DNA of 35,698 nt from Akkermansiaceae bacterium. GTDB lineage: Bacteria; Verrucomicrobiota; Verrucomicrobiia; Verrucomicrobiales; Akkermansiaceae. The position numbers were made by a program, and so were the translations under genes. Positions 14,823-23,305 of the stretch are shown piece by piece. The DNA is taken from positions 1 to 35,698 of the forward strand of contig CAIQXC010000333.1 in assembly GCA_903875675.1 (NCBI GenBank), read 5' to 3'. The first letter of the stretch is position 1. The number at the start of each line of letters is the position of its first letter. The notes under the pieces are model-generated. The model did not search any database and was not told where the DNA came from. It saw only the letters and a program-made list of their open reading frames with translations.

Positions 14823-17156
14823 ATGGAAGAGCGCTACGAAATCCGGGAAAAGATCGGTCAGGGAGGGATGGGATCGGTCTATCGGGCCTATGACACGCGG
14901 ATGAACCGCGAAGTGGCGATTAAGCGCATCCAGCAAGAAGGCGAGGACGCGCAGCAGCAAGCCACTTCGCAACAGATCATCAGGGAAGCCGGAGCCCTCG
15001 CCCAGCTGCAACACCCGCATATCGTCACCGTCTATGACGTCGGCACCGATGAACAAGGGCCTTATGTGGTGATGGAATTGATCAGCGGCAAGACCCTCGA
15101 CGAACTCATTGAGCGGGCTCCGCTAACGTGGGCGGACTTTCATGAGCTCGCCTTGCAAACCCAGGAAGCCCTCATCGCCGCCCAAGAACTCAACCTGGTC
15201 CACCGAGACCTCAAACCCGGCAACCTCATGCTCACTTGGCTGCCCTCCGGTAGATTCCAAGTGAAAATCGTCGATTTCGGCCTAGCCAACCTTGCCGAAG
15301 CCTCCCAGCTGGACCAACTCGAAAATACCGAAGCCGTCTATGGCTCGATTTTTTTCATGTGCCCTGAGCATTTCGAACGTGTCAAATTGGACATGCGATC
15401 GGACATGTACTCGCTGGGTTGCGTTTACTACAACGCTTTGACGGGGAATTACCCATTCACCGGGGAGACCGGGCTGCAAGTGATGACCGCCCACCTCCAC
15501 CATCAGGTCATTCCCCTGCAAGAAGTCCGCCCGGATATCCCACTCTGGGCCTGCGATTGGGTCATGTGGCACCTCAACCGTCTCAGCGCCGATCGCCCGC
15601 AAAATGCCCGCGAATCCCTGAAAATTTTCCTCCAAAACTCCAAAGTCAGATCCTCAACCATGCAGACCAAGCCCACCCCTCCGACAACCGGACAAATCCA
15701 GCCCCCGCGCTCGATCGGCCTGAGCGCCTCTGCGCAGGGACCCGCTGCCGCTATCATTGTTCCAGAGCCTCCGCGCACCCAAACGGCACCGCAAGCTCTG
15801 CTGCCACCGGAAGGCTCAAAGCCAAGCGTTCATGCATCCCCGCCACCCCCGCCGCCGCCGATGCCCCCACCGCCGCCACCGCCGGCCGTGGTGCTGCCAG
15901 CCGCGACGATCCTTCCAGCGCAGCCGGTATTGCCCGCCCTGCCCGCACCCCGCTTGGCAACCTCCGCCAAGCCCGCCGCTTCCCTCGCCCCCAAGTCCAC
16001 TCATATCCCAAAAGCCGCGATCGGCCCGAAAGTGGCCAAATCTGTCGGCGTAGGCCACGCCCCGGCACCCGTTGCCGTCGTGCGTCAAGGTGAAGCCGTG
16101 CAGCCTGATCTCGAATCGGCTCCGGTGGGCAAGCGCCGCCCGCTGGGTAAGGAGGCCAAGACTGCGATCAAGACGGTGGTGGCGATCGTGGTGGTGCTGG
16201 TGATCTTGATCATCTATAGCAAAATGCCTAGCCCGCAAATGGCGACCCTCACCGATATGATGCAAATCGCAGCCGTGCAGGACACCCGCAAGGTTGCAGA
16301 TGAAGAGAAAGAAGTCACCGTCACCAAAGACTCGTTGGACGTCCTGCTCAAGGCCACTCTGACCCCGAGCATGACCAAAACCCCAGCCCTCGTCTATTTG
16401 GCCCTCTGTTATGCCAAACCCGCCCCCGAAATCGATCTCGAGGTGGACGCCACCATCGTCGCTTTCGTCCTCCAACAATTTACCAACGACATTTGCGATC
16501 CGCAACTCCTTGATGTGTTGCGCAAACGCAAGAGCCCGACCGTCGCCCCCCCCCTCCTTGAATTCTGCCGCACCACCGGCAATGCCAAGGCCGCCATCGC
16601 CGCCATCCAGGCGTGCCGCACCATCACCACCGAAAAGGACTTTCCCAAATTCATCGATATCGTCGATTTCACAGGCAACCCCGACATCAGACAAGCCGCC
16701 GAGGAAAGCGCCGCCGATATGCTCAAAAAATCCATCAACCGCCAGTCGCTGGGCAGCAAGGTGAGCGCATCACTTACCACCGCCTCCAATAGCGACGTCA
16801 AGTATGCTCTCATCCGTTTGCTCGGATGCGTCGGCGGAGTTAAAGCCGCAGATACCATCACAACCGCGCTCGCCTCCACCGACAAAAATGAGCAACTCGC
16901 CGCTGCCATGGGCCTCGCCTCATGGCCTGACGATGCCAAGTTCGAATCCCTGATCGCCTATCTCAACACGCTCACCGACGCCCAAACCCGCAAACTCGTG
17001 TTTGATGCCTGCGTCGGTTTCGTCGCCAACCCGGATCGCACTCGCCCCCCCGAAATCAGCGTCAAATTCTGGAACCTCCTCAAAACCAGCTCCAAGTCCC
17101 CCGTCGAACAGGCACAGGTCGACCGCGCCCGTGCCGGTAATAAATCCAAGAAATAA
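14823..17156 (+). CDS. Transmembrane Ser/Thr protein kinase with C-terminal HEAT-like domain
   Basis: The 777-residue protein has a complete Hanks-type kinase at about 5-270: glycine loop GQGGMGSV at 12-19, Lys34 in VAIKR, HRDLKPGN starting at 127 with catalytic Asp129, DFG at 151-153 and a CPE version of the APE motif. A proline/alanine-rich linker of about 170 residues with polyproline runs follows, then one hydrophobic helix at about 449-468 (VVAIVVVLVILIIY). The last 300 residues form paired helices suggestive of HEAT-type repeats (YALIRLLGCVGGVKAADTI, EQLAAAMGLASWPDD). The topology implies a cytosolic kinase and an outside sensor. Such kinases are numerous in Planctomycetes and Verrucomicrobia. 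The signal and targets are unknown. The following peptidase gene starts 34 bp later. Confidence 0.92.
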   Translation: MEERYEIREKIGQGGMGSVYRAYDTRMNREVAIKRIQQEGEDAQQQATSQQIIREAGALAQLQHPHIVTVYDVGTDEQGPYVVMELISGKTLDELIERAPLTWADFHELALQTQEALIAAQELNLVHRDLKPGNLMLTWLPSGRFQVKIVDFGLANLAEASQLDQLENTEAVYGSIFFMCPEHFERVKLDMRSDMYSLGCVYYNALTGNYPFTGETGLQVMTAHLHHQVIPLQEVRPDIPLWACDWVMWHLNRLSADRPQNARESLKIFLQNSKVRSSTMQTKPTPPTTGQIQPPRSIGLSASAQGPAAAIIVPEPPRTQTAPQALLPPEGSKPSVHASPPPPPPPMPPPPPPPAVVLPAATILPAQPVLPALPAPRLATSAKPAASLAPKSTHIPKAAIGPKVAKSVGVGHAPAPVAVVRQGEAVQPDLESAPVGKRRPLGKEAKTAIKTVVAIVVVLVILIIYSKMPSPQMATLTDMMQIAAVQDTRKVADEEKEVTVTKDSLDVLLKATLTPSMTKTPALVYLALCYAKPAPEIDLEVDATIVAFVLQQFTNDICDPQLLDVLRKRKSPTVAPPLLEFCRTTGNAKAAIAAIQACRTITTEKDFPKFIDIVDFTGNPDIRQAAEESAADMLKKSINRQSLGSKVSASLTTASNSDVKYALIRLLGCVGGVKAADTITTALASTDKNEQLAAAMGLASWPDDAKFESLIAYLNTLTDAQTRKLVFDACVGFVANPDRTRPPEISVKFWNLLKTSSKSPVEQAQVDRARAGNKSKK

Positions 17157-17190
17157 AGCCACCACCCAACCACTCAGCTTCCTACCCACC

Positions 17191-19233
17191 ATGCGCATCC
17201 CATTCCCTCTGGCGGCCAGCACCGCCACTTCCCTGCTCGTCGCGAGCATCACGGGCCCCGCCTCTGCGCAGCCCGACACGGCCACCACCGCCCCTCGCTT
17301 CGGCACTTGGGGCTTCGACCTCACCGGCAAGGACGCCGCAGTCAAACCGGGCGACGATTTTTTCAAATTTGCCAATGGGGGGTATGTCGAGCGGACCCGC
17401 ATTCCTGAGGATTTGGTGCGTTTCGGTAACTTTGATGTGCTCTCCATCTTGTCAGAAAACCGGGTGCGAGAGATTTTGGACGAAGCCACAAAACAGCCGA
17501 CGGAAGCAACCGCCAAAATCGGCAGCTTCTATGCGACGTTCATGGACGAGGCCAAGGTGGAACAACTCGGGTCGCAGCCGCTCGCCGCGGATCTCGCCAA
17601 TGTTAAGGCCGCCACCTCACGGGAAAAACTTGCCGCCATCATGGGTCATCCAGGCAGCATGTGCCGCAGTCCGTTTGGCGCGGGCATCAGTGCTGACGCC
17701 AAAGACCCATCGCGCTATGCGGTGCACATCGGCTCCGGTGGCTTGGGCATGCCAGACAAAGACTATTACCTCAAGCCGACCTTTGCCGAAACCAAGGCCA
17801 AGTATCAGACCTACGCAGCGGATCTCTTAACCCTCGTCGGCTGGCCCGAACCCGCCCGCTTCGCTACCCAGATCGTCGCTTTCGAAACCCGCTTGGCTGA
17901 GGCCAGCTGGGAACGCGCCGACCACCGGGACCGCGACAAAACCTACAACCCGATGACCCCCGCCGAACTGGCCGCCTATGCGCCCGGCTTCGATTTCATC
18001 GGAATGTTAGAAGCACGCGGTCTCGCCAAGGTGCAAAAAGTCATCGTCGGAGATAACACGGCTTTTCCAAAGAAGGCGGCGATCTTCGCCGAAACACCCC
18101 TCGAAACCCTGCAAGCTTGGATGGCCTTCGGCATCGCCGATGCCGCCGCGCCTTATCTATCCAAGGCGTTCGTTGACGCCAGCTTCGGATTCCATGCCAA
18201 AACACTCTCTGGCCAGCCCGAACAACGGGCCCGCTGGAAACGCGGCGTGATGCTCACCAACGAGGTCCTCGGCGAGGCCGTCGGCCAAATCTATGTGGCC
18301 AAGTATTTCCCCGCCGCTTCCAAACGCCAGATGCTGGAATTGGTCAACAATATCAGATCCGTCATGGCTGAGCGCATCAACCACCTCGATTGGATGGGCG
18401 AGGAAACCAAAAAAGCCGCCCAGCAAAAATTGGCCAGTTTCACAGTCAAAATCGGTTATCCCGATGAGTTCCGGGACTATTCGGCGCTCGTCGTCAAGGC
18501 CGGCGATCTTTACGGCAACCTCATCCGCTCCAGCGAATTTTCCTGGAAGCGCGAACTCGATCGCCTGGATAAACCGGTGGACCGCAAGGAGTGGGGCATG
18601 CCGCCGCAAAAGGTCAATGCCTACTACAACCCGTCCTTCAACGAGATCGTGTTTCCCGCCGCTATCCTGCAACCGCCGTTTTTCGATCCGCAGGCGGATC
18701 CGGCAGTCAACTACGGCGGGATTGGTGGCGTCATCGCTCATGAAATCAGCCACGGTTTCGACGATCAGGGCCGCAAGTCCAACGGCGATGGGGTGCTCAA
18801 GGATTGGTGGACGAGCGAAGATGCCGCCAAGTTCAATGCCAGGGCCGAGCACCTCGGGGCCCAATACGAAAGTATCGAGATTTTGCCAGGCGAACACATC
18901 AACGGCAAACTCACCATGGGCGAAAATATCGGCGATATGGGCGGACTCACCTTCGCGCTCGACGCCTATCAAGCCTCGCTGCACGGTGCCGCCGCTCCGG
19001 TGTTGGATGGTGTCAGCGGCGTGCAACGGGTGTTCTTCGGCTGGGCACAAGTCTGGCGCCAAAAAATGCGCGACGAAGCCATGCTCAAACAAATCCACAC
19101 CGACCCCCACTCGCCCGCTGAAGCCCGGGTCAATGGCGTGGTGCGCAACATTGACGCCTGGTATTCCGCGTTTGACGTCAAACCCGGCGACAAACTCTAT
19201 GTGAAGCCCGAAGACCGGGTCCACATCTGGTGA
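17191..19233 (+). CDS. Secreted M13-family (neprilysin/PepO-like) zinc metallopeptidase
   Basis: The 680-residue protein has a signal peptide (MRIPFPLAASTATSLLVAS, cleavage after SAQ). Mature sequence begins with the M13 N-terminal hallmark KPGDDFFKFANGGYVER. The zinc site is HEISH at 517-521 with the third ligand in ENIGDMGG (Glu578, Asp582), and the C-terminus reads LYVKPEDRVHIW, the usual M13 end. These enzymes cleave short peptides outside the cytoplasm. The reading frame is open for 63 codons upstream inside the kinase gene, but the ATG at 17191 gives a proper signal peptide and does not overlap the kinase stop. Co-transcription with the kinase is likely from the spacing. Confidence 0.93.
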   Translation: MRIPFPLAASTATSLLVASITGPASAQPDTATTAPRFGTWGFDLTGKDAAVKPGDDFFKFANGGYVERTRIPEDLVRFGNFDVLSILSENRVREILDEATKQPTEATAKIGSFYATFMDEAKVEQLGSQPLAADLANVKAATSREKLAAIMGHPGSMCRSPFGAGISADAKDPSRYAVHIGSGGLGMPDKDYYLKPTFAETKAKYQTYAADLLTLVGWPEPARFATQIVAFETRLAEASWERADHRDRDKTYNPMTPAELAAYAPGFDFIGMLEARGLAKVQKVIVGDNTAFPKKAAIFAETPLETLQAWMAFGIADAAAPYLSKAFVDASFGFHAKTLSGQPEQRARWKRGVMLTNEVLGEAVGQIYVAKYFPAASKRQMLELVNNIRSVMAERINHLDWMGEETKKAAQQKLASFTVKIGYPDEFRDYSALVVKAGDLYGNLIRSSEFSWKRELDRLDKPVDRKEWGMPPQKVNAYYNPSFNEIVFPAAILQPPFFDPQADPAVNYGGIGGVIAHEISHGFDDQGRKSNGDGVLKDWWTSEDAAKFNARAEHLGAQYESIEILPGEHINGKLTMGENIGDMGGLTFALDAYQASLHGAAAPVLDGVSGVQRVFFGWAQVWRQKMRDEAMLKQIHTDPHSPAEARVNGVVRNIDAWYSAFDVKPGDKLYVKPEDRVHIW

Positions 19234-19248
19234 AGCTCCCGAAGAGCC

Positions 19249-19278
19249 AGCCTCAGAATACCTGAACTCGTTGAGGCT
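19249..19278. terminator. Weak hairpin between convergent genes
   Basis: AGCCTCA (19249-19255) pairs with TGAGGCT (19272-19278) across a 16-nt loop in the 51-bp gap between two converging genes. There is no strong T-run, so a bidirectional terminator is only a suggestion. Confidence 0.3.
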
Positions 19279-19284
19279 TAAGCG

Positions 19285-20526
19285 CTAATCGAAGCTCGGA
19301 ATCTTCAGAAGCGTTCCACCTTGTAGGGCGGATTGATGGGCAACGATGCCTGGTGCGGTGTAGGCAATCGCTTCATGGATGTTCACGGCTGGCTGGCGCT
19401 GGTTGAGGATGGCATCAATGAATTCGTGAGTGATAAAACAATGCGAGCCTTCATGCCCGCTGTCATGGCGCAACGGCACAGGCAGCAGATCCGTCGCCCA
19501 CCATTTCACCTCCTGGTAGGGCTCGACCACTTGTGCAGCCCGCACAAAACCGCCGGCGTCACGCTCGCTATTGCCGTCGGTCTTGGAACGCACGATGCAT
19601 GGTTGAGCACCGTTGGGGCCGCCGAAGTAAAAACTCATCTTATCGCCGTAGAAACGGGCGCGCTCACCCCCTTGCTGGGCACCGCGCCACCACACGGCGA
19701 CGCGCATCGAGTTGCCGCGGTTGGTTTTGAAGAATGCGGTCTCGTTCCAGAACGGGTTGTTGTAAACATTGTCCTTCAAGATCGGATGACCATCGCCCCA
19801 GCCAATACAATTAACTTCCGTTAGTCTCTCCCCGGTCACGCTGATCAGGTGTGACGTGCAATGAGTCGGATACTGGATGGGTGCCATGCCATAGCGCCAG
19901 GTGCGTTTGCCATTCTCGAAATACAATTCCTCAAGTCCCGGGTGATGATATTCTGACTCTGTGTGATACAGGTTCCCGAACGCCCCTTCCAGATAGAACT
20001 TGCGTACCGACTGCGTCAGTTGCTGCCAATGGCTGGTCTCGGCCATCATATAGGTGAGTCCCGTCTGCTTCACGGCGTCAACAAGTTGCTGGCATTGTTC
20101 CAGCGTCATTGCCGCAGGCACCGCACATAGCACATGCTTGCCTGCTGCAAGACACAACAGCACATGCCGAGCGTGATCCGGCATCGGCGTGAACAACGCC
20201 ACCGCCTCGATCTTGGGATCCTTCACTAACTCCTCCAACGAGTCATACGCCTTGTCGCAGCGATACGTCTGCTTGAGGCTTGCCCGCCGCTCAGGGCGCA
20301 GGTCGCTGACGGCCTCGACCATGCAGTTGGGATGTTCGTGAAATTGGAAGCTCAGTCCGAAGCCGCCACCGACGATGCCCACCCGAAGCCTGCGCTCCGG
20401 GCTTTGGGCAAACACGGGTGAGGCCAGCAATCCGCTGCCTGCTGCGGCGCTGAGAGTTGCAATAAACTCGCGACGACTGTGGCCGCTGATGGGAATTGCC
20501 GGGTACAAGTTTGGGTCGGTTGTCAT
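19285..20526 (-). CDS. Tat-exported Gfo/Idh/MocA-family oxidoreductase
   Basis: The 413-residue protein starts at the ATG at 20526; a TTG nine bases upstream is less likely. Residues about 15-43 form a twin-arginine signal (SRREFIATLSAAAGSGLLASP, cleavage near VFA). A Rossmann fold follows with RVGIVGGGFG, then EAVSDLRPER and the family block EAVALFTPMPDHARHVLLCL followed by GKHVLCAVPAA. In that block CAVP replaces the common CEKP, so the usual catalytic Lys is missing. The C-terminal domain is the alpha/beta dimer sheet of the family (FHHP-type YHHPGLEELYF). Members oxidise or epimerise sugars with NAD(P). Exported versions are abundant in Verrucomicrobia and Planctomycetes and are thought to act on glycans in the periplasm. 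The missing Lys makes the activity uncertain. Confidence 0.88.
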   Translation of the reverse strand: MTTDPNLYPAIPISGHSRREFIATLSAAAGSGLLASPVFAQSPERRLRVGIVGGGFGLSFQFHEHPNCMVEAVSDLRPERRASLKQTYRCDKAYDSLEELVKDPKIEAVALFTPMPDHARHVLLCLAAGKHVLCAVPAAMTLEQCQQLVDAVKQTGLTYMMAETSHWQQLTQSVRKFYLEGAFGNLYHTESEYHHPGLEELYFENGKRTWRYGMAPIQYPTHCTSHLISVTGERLTEVNCIGWGDGHPILKDNVYNNPFWNETAFFKTNRGNSMRVAVWWRGAQQGGERARFYGDKMSFYFGGPNGAQPCIVRSKTDGNSERDAGGFVRAAQVVEPYQEVKWWATDLLPVPLRHDSGHEGSHCFITHEFIDAILNQRQPAVNIHEAIAYTAPGIVAHQSALQGGTLLKIPSFD

Positions 20527-20604
20527 CACAGCCAAACGCTATTCAGCAAGCCGACTGCTGGCAAGGCATTGTACAGGGGCATTCACACACACACACCTTG
20601 CCTG

Positions 20605-20620
20605 GCGAGGCTGCGCCTCA
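20605..20620. repeat. Dispersed palindromic repeat, copy A
   Basis: GCGAGGCTGCGCCTCA is identical over 16 bases to 31930-31945. Its core GAGGC-TGC-GCCTC can form a short hairpin. Both copies lie just outside coding genes. Confidence 0.6.
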
Positions 20621-20826
20621 GACCCAAATCGCAGGAGACTTGAAGAACCACCGGACTGCGCATTGCGCTTCTTGTTCCAGTCTTCGGTCTTCCCCTCTTC
20701 TGTCTTCTTCCCAAGCAGAGAACTTGACCTAACGAAAGCAACTTTGGCTATTCAAGGACCCCGGCCTGGCGCAGATGGCTATCCGTTAGGCGAGACGGCC
20801 AATACTGTTGACTTAGTAGGAGGATA

Positions 20827-20894
20827 GGCTTCCAGCCTGTTATGGACGACGCGCTTCTAGCCTGTCGTTTCAGTCACAGACAGGCTGGAAGCGC
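20827..20894. repeat. Imperfect palindromic repeat with 16-bp hairpin
   Basis: GCGCTTCTAGCCTGTC (20851-20866) pairs with GACAGGCTGGAAGCGC (20879-20894) with a single T-G mismatch and a 12-nt loop. A related half-copy, AGGCTTCCAGCCTGTTATGG, precedes it at 20827-20846. It lies 44 bp beyond the lnt stop and could terminate lnt transcripts, but the repetition suggests a dispersed non-autonomous element. Confidence 0.7.
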
Positions 20895-20937
20895 TGTCTT
20901 CCATCACAGGCAAGATGCCTATTTTCCGATCAGAGCG

Positions 20938-22734
20938 CTAAATTGACAGTATTGGGCGAGGCGGTCGCGGCCGGCTGAGCATCGATATGGTCAAGGCGAA
21001 CAGAGCGAGGACCATGATACCGCCATCGCCGATGAGCGCGTAAAGGGTGAGAGTGGGAACCAACGGCACGTCCAGTTCAGCGAGGAGCGAACCACGGGTG
21101 AAGTGGCTGCCGGTCGAATCGGTTAGGACCTGGGAAGCGGCGGTGTCGGGGTGGGCAGTGGAGCCGCAGGTATTGATGGCGGCGCTGACGCCGGTATTGG
21201 CACAGCGCAGCATCGGCCGGCGCAGCTCGATGGAGCGGAAGCGGGCGTTGGCAAAATGTTGTGCGGCACCGGCCGAGTGTTTGAACCAGCCGTCATTGGT
21301 GACGTTGAGGATCAGCTGCGGGCCATGCCGGGCGAACAAGCGGGTGAGTCGCGGAACGGTATCTTCGAAACACACGCTGGGAATGACGCCGATGGCGAGG
21401 CCGGCGGCGTTGATCGACAGCGGTTCGAACGAATCACCGGGAGTGAACGAGCCACCATATTCTGTGCCGGATTGCTGTTCGTAGATTTTCTTGAGAAATG
21501 GCAGGGACTCAACAAATGGAATGGTTTCCCCGAAAATCACCAAGTGGTGCTTGCGAAATGTCTGCAACTCATCCCTGGGAGACATCACCGCCAGCGAGTT
21601 GTAGATCCGTCCGCCGGATTTTGGAATCAATTGCTCACCTTGCACCTCAGCTTCCAATTCATTGACCCCGTATATCAACGAAAATTCACCGGCCGTTCGA
21701 ACCACCGCAATTGTGTCGAGGTTTTGTTGCCATGTCCCCCAGCCGCCGTCCGCACTGCGAAATATCCGCCCGCGCAACGCACTTTCCGGCCACAACACCC
21801 AATCGGGCCAGTGCCGGGCCGCAGGATCTTCAATGAGGGAATCCGCCTGCTTGATCGCCGCCAGAGCCGTTAGCGTATCTTCCTCGTAGGCGCGGTGGAT
21901 CGTGAGATCATCCCACTGCATTTCGCCGGCCTCCTGCGGAACGTCGAGTTGTACCAGAAGCGACTTGATCCTAACCGACTTTCGGTGACCTTCGCTGGCG
22001 AGTCTTTCCGCCCCATAGCCCAACACACCGGCCACGATCAGGGCGGTGGCTGCCACGTCCCACCAATGCTTGCGTTTAGCAGCTGCGTCTTTTGCTAGCA
22101 GACGGCTGGCGGCCTGCACCATCACCGCCTGACAAAACACCAGTAACAGCGAAAGGCCGAGCACGCCTAGCAAATCCGCAGCCTGCGCCAGCAGCAGGCT
22201 GTCATGGAACGCCACGCCCAAGGGATTCCAGCCAAAGCCGCCGAAGAGCCAACTGCGCAGCCACTCCAATCCGGCCCAGATCGCACCATGACAGAAGGCG
22301 CTGCGCAGGGACAAGCGGGGCGACCCGGGCACTGTTGGCAGGGCTGCGGCGAGCAGGCGATGGTGCCGCGAGTGAGGGGATGCGAGTGGCCCTGAGGCAC
22401 GATGTTTGTGCCAAGGATTACCCAGAGTGGCGGCAAAGGCTCCAAACAGCCCCCAGAAAAGCCCCAGATAAAGCGGCAACAACACCGCCGCCAGCCACGA
22501 CACCTCGCCCAGCCAGCTGAATTGCACGCCGCTGCTCGCACTGCCAGCCAACCAGCCCAGGCCAAAGCCTTTCCAGCCCGAGCGCTTTCCTTCTAACGAC
22601 CACAGCGCCGGCAACAGCGGCAGCAGGGCCAGCCATGCCAGTGCCGCAGCATGATACGGCGGAAACAGCCCGGCCACCAGCAAGCCGCTGGTGATGGCTC
22701 CGGCCACTTGAATCAATCCTTTGCGCGTCGGCAT
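20938..22734 (-). CDS. lnt: Apolipoprotein N-acyltransferase Lnt
   Basis: The 598-residue protein (ATG at 22734; a TTG at 22776 is also open) has an N-terminal block of hydrophobic helices, then a nitrilase-type domain, and a final membrane helix near the C-terminus (GIMVLALFALTISML). The catalytic triad is visible: Glu317 in LWPESALRG, Lys395 in FRKHHLVIFGE and Cys455 in SVCFED. Other family motifs are NVTNDGWF and the Arg/Glu-rich RFRSIELRRP. Lnt adds the third acyl chain to outer-membrane lipoproteins, using phospholipid in the inner membrane, which fits a Gram-negative envelope. It is somewhat longer than the roughly 510-residue E. coli enzyme, mostly through a longer linker after the first helices. 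It begins about 70 bp downstream of the restriction-enzyme remnant. Confidence 0.93.
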   Translation of the reverse strand: MPTRKGLIQVAGAITSGLLVAGLFPPYHAAALAWLALLPLLPALWSLEGKRSGWKGFGLGWLAGSASSGVQFSWLGEVSWLAAVLLPLYLGLFWGLFGAFAATLGNPWHKHRASGPLASPHSRHHRLLAAALPTVPGSPRLSLRSAFCHGAIWAGLEWLRSWLFGGFGWNPLGVAFHDSLLLAQAADLLGVLGLSLLLVFCQAVMVQAASRLLAKDAAAKRKHWWDVAATALIVAGVLGYGAERLASEGHRKSVRIKSLLVQLDVPQEAGEMQWDDLTIHRAYEEDTLTALAAIKQADSLIEDPAARHWPDWVLWPESALRGRIFRSADGGWGTWQQNLDTIAVVRTAGEFSLIYGVNELEAEVQGEQLIPKSGGRIYNSLAVMSPRDELQTFRKHHLVIFGETIPFVESLPFLKKIYEQQSGTEYGGSFTPGDSFEPLSINAAGLAIGVIPSVCFEDTVPRLTRLFARHGPQLILNVTNDGWFKHSAGAAQHFANARFRSIELRRPMLRCANTGVSAAINTCGSTAHPDTAASQVLTDSTGSHFTRGSLLAELDVPLVPTLTLYALIGDGGIMVLALFALTISMLSRPRPPRPILSI

Positions 22735-22804
22735 GCCCGCAGCATGAAGCGGTGCCCGGCCGTTGGTCCACTTCAAATTGGCGGCTGCGGTTTTGCGCTC
22801 TTGA

Positions 22805-23305
22805 TTAGCGAAGCGAGACGACCACGGCTGCCATCGCCACTAAAGTCCTTGAACCCAGAGTCCTTGTGAAGGAGTCAAGCTTTCCAGAACCTTTCCATTT
22901 GGGTGTTCCGACCATGCGGAGCAACGCAAGAGCGGTGGGTTCGATCTGATAGGCGGTCTTGCCGCTGTTGGTCGGGCGCTTGGGGTCGTCGGGATTGCGG
23001 ATCAGCAAGCCTTCCTCCACGAAGAATTTCACCGCGTCGTCGCGAATGGTTTCGCGGGTGTTCGGTGCATAGCGGACGTTGTAGGTGATGGCGATGAAAT
23101 CAATGATGGGTGTGATCCCACGCAGGGGGGCTTGCGCGTCTGCCCATGAAACATCGGGCTGAAGATCGAGCAAAGCGAGCAGAGTGTAGGCGGCGATCTC
23201 GTTGCGCTGTTTCAGGCCAAACTCCAATGCGGTGAGAGCTGCGATGGCTTCCGCGAGCCGTTGTTTCCTCGCGGCTGCTTTTCTGCTAGGTTTAGCTGAT
23301 GACAT
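22805..23305 (-). pseudogene. BsuBI/PstI-type restriction endonuclease, N-terminal domain only
   Basis: The 166-residue frame matches the helical DNA-binding N-terminal domain of BsuBI/PstI-family endonucleases (LTALEFGLKQRNEIAAYTLLALL, then ITPIIDFIAITYNVRYAPNTRETIRDDAVKFFVEEG) up to about residue 138 (ALLRMVGTPKW). The remaining residues do not look like the family and end at a stop about 70 bp before lnt. The PD-(D/E)XK catalytic half, normally another 150 or so residues, is absent and is not found elsewhere in the window. The start overlaps the 3' end of the methylase frame by 14 bases, the order expected for a BsuBI-like operon. The product should have no nuclease activity. It could still bind DNA if expressed. 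Confidence 0.8.
22806..22890. other. Breakpoint segment fused to the truncated endonuclease
   Basis: This segment encodes the non-homologous tail of the endonuclease remnant. It contains the direct repeat AGTCCTTG twice close together (about 22850-22875) and reads like non-coding sequence. It is the likely junction where the nuclease catalytic part was lost. Confidence 0.4.

Larger units (their letters stand above)
20527..20937. other. Repeat-bearing intergenic region between lnt and the Gfo/Idh gene
   Basis: About 410 bp without a convincing gene. It contains a short CA microsatellite (near 20584-20596), a 16-bp palindromic repeat also found at 31930, and near the lnt end an imperfect repeat family with a 16-bp hairpin. 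Short open frames here have poor codon structure and no recognisable product. Confidence 0.6.

Noticed and set aside
18157-19224. 355-codon minus-strand frame under the M13 peptidase
   Set aside because: The + strand carries HEISH and ENIGDMGG zinc motifs; the antisense frame has no known domain.
20584-20596. CA dinucleotide run
   Set aside because: A short microsatellite with no sign of function.
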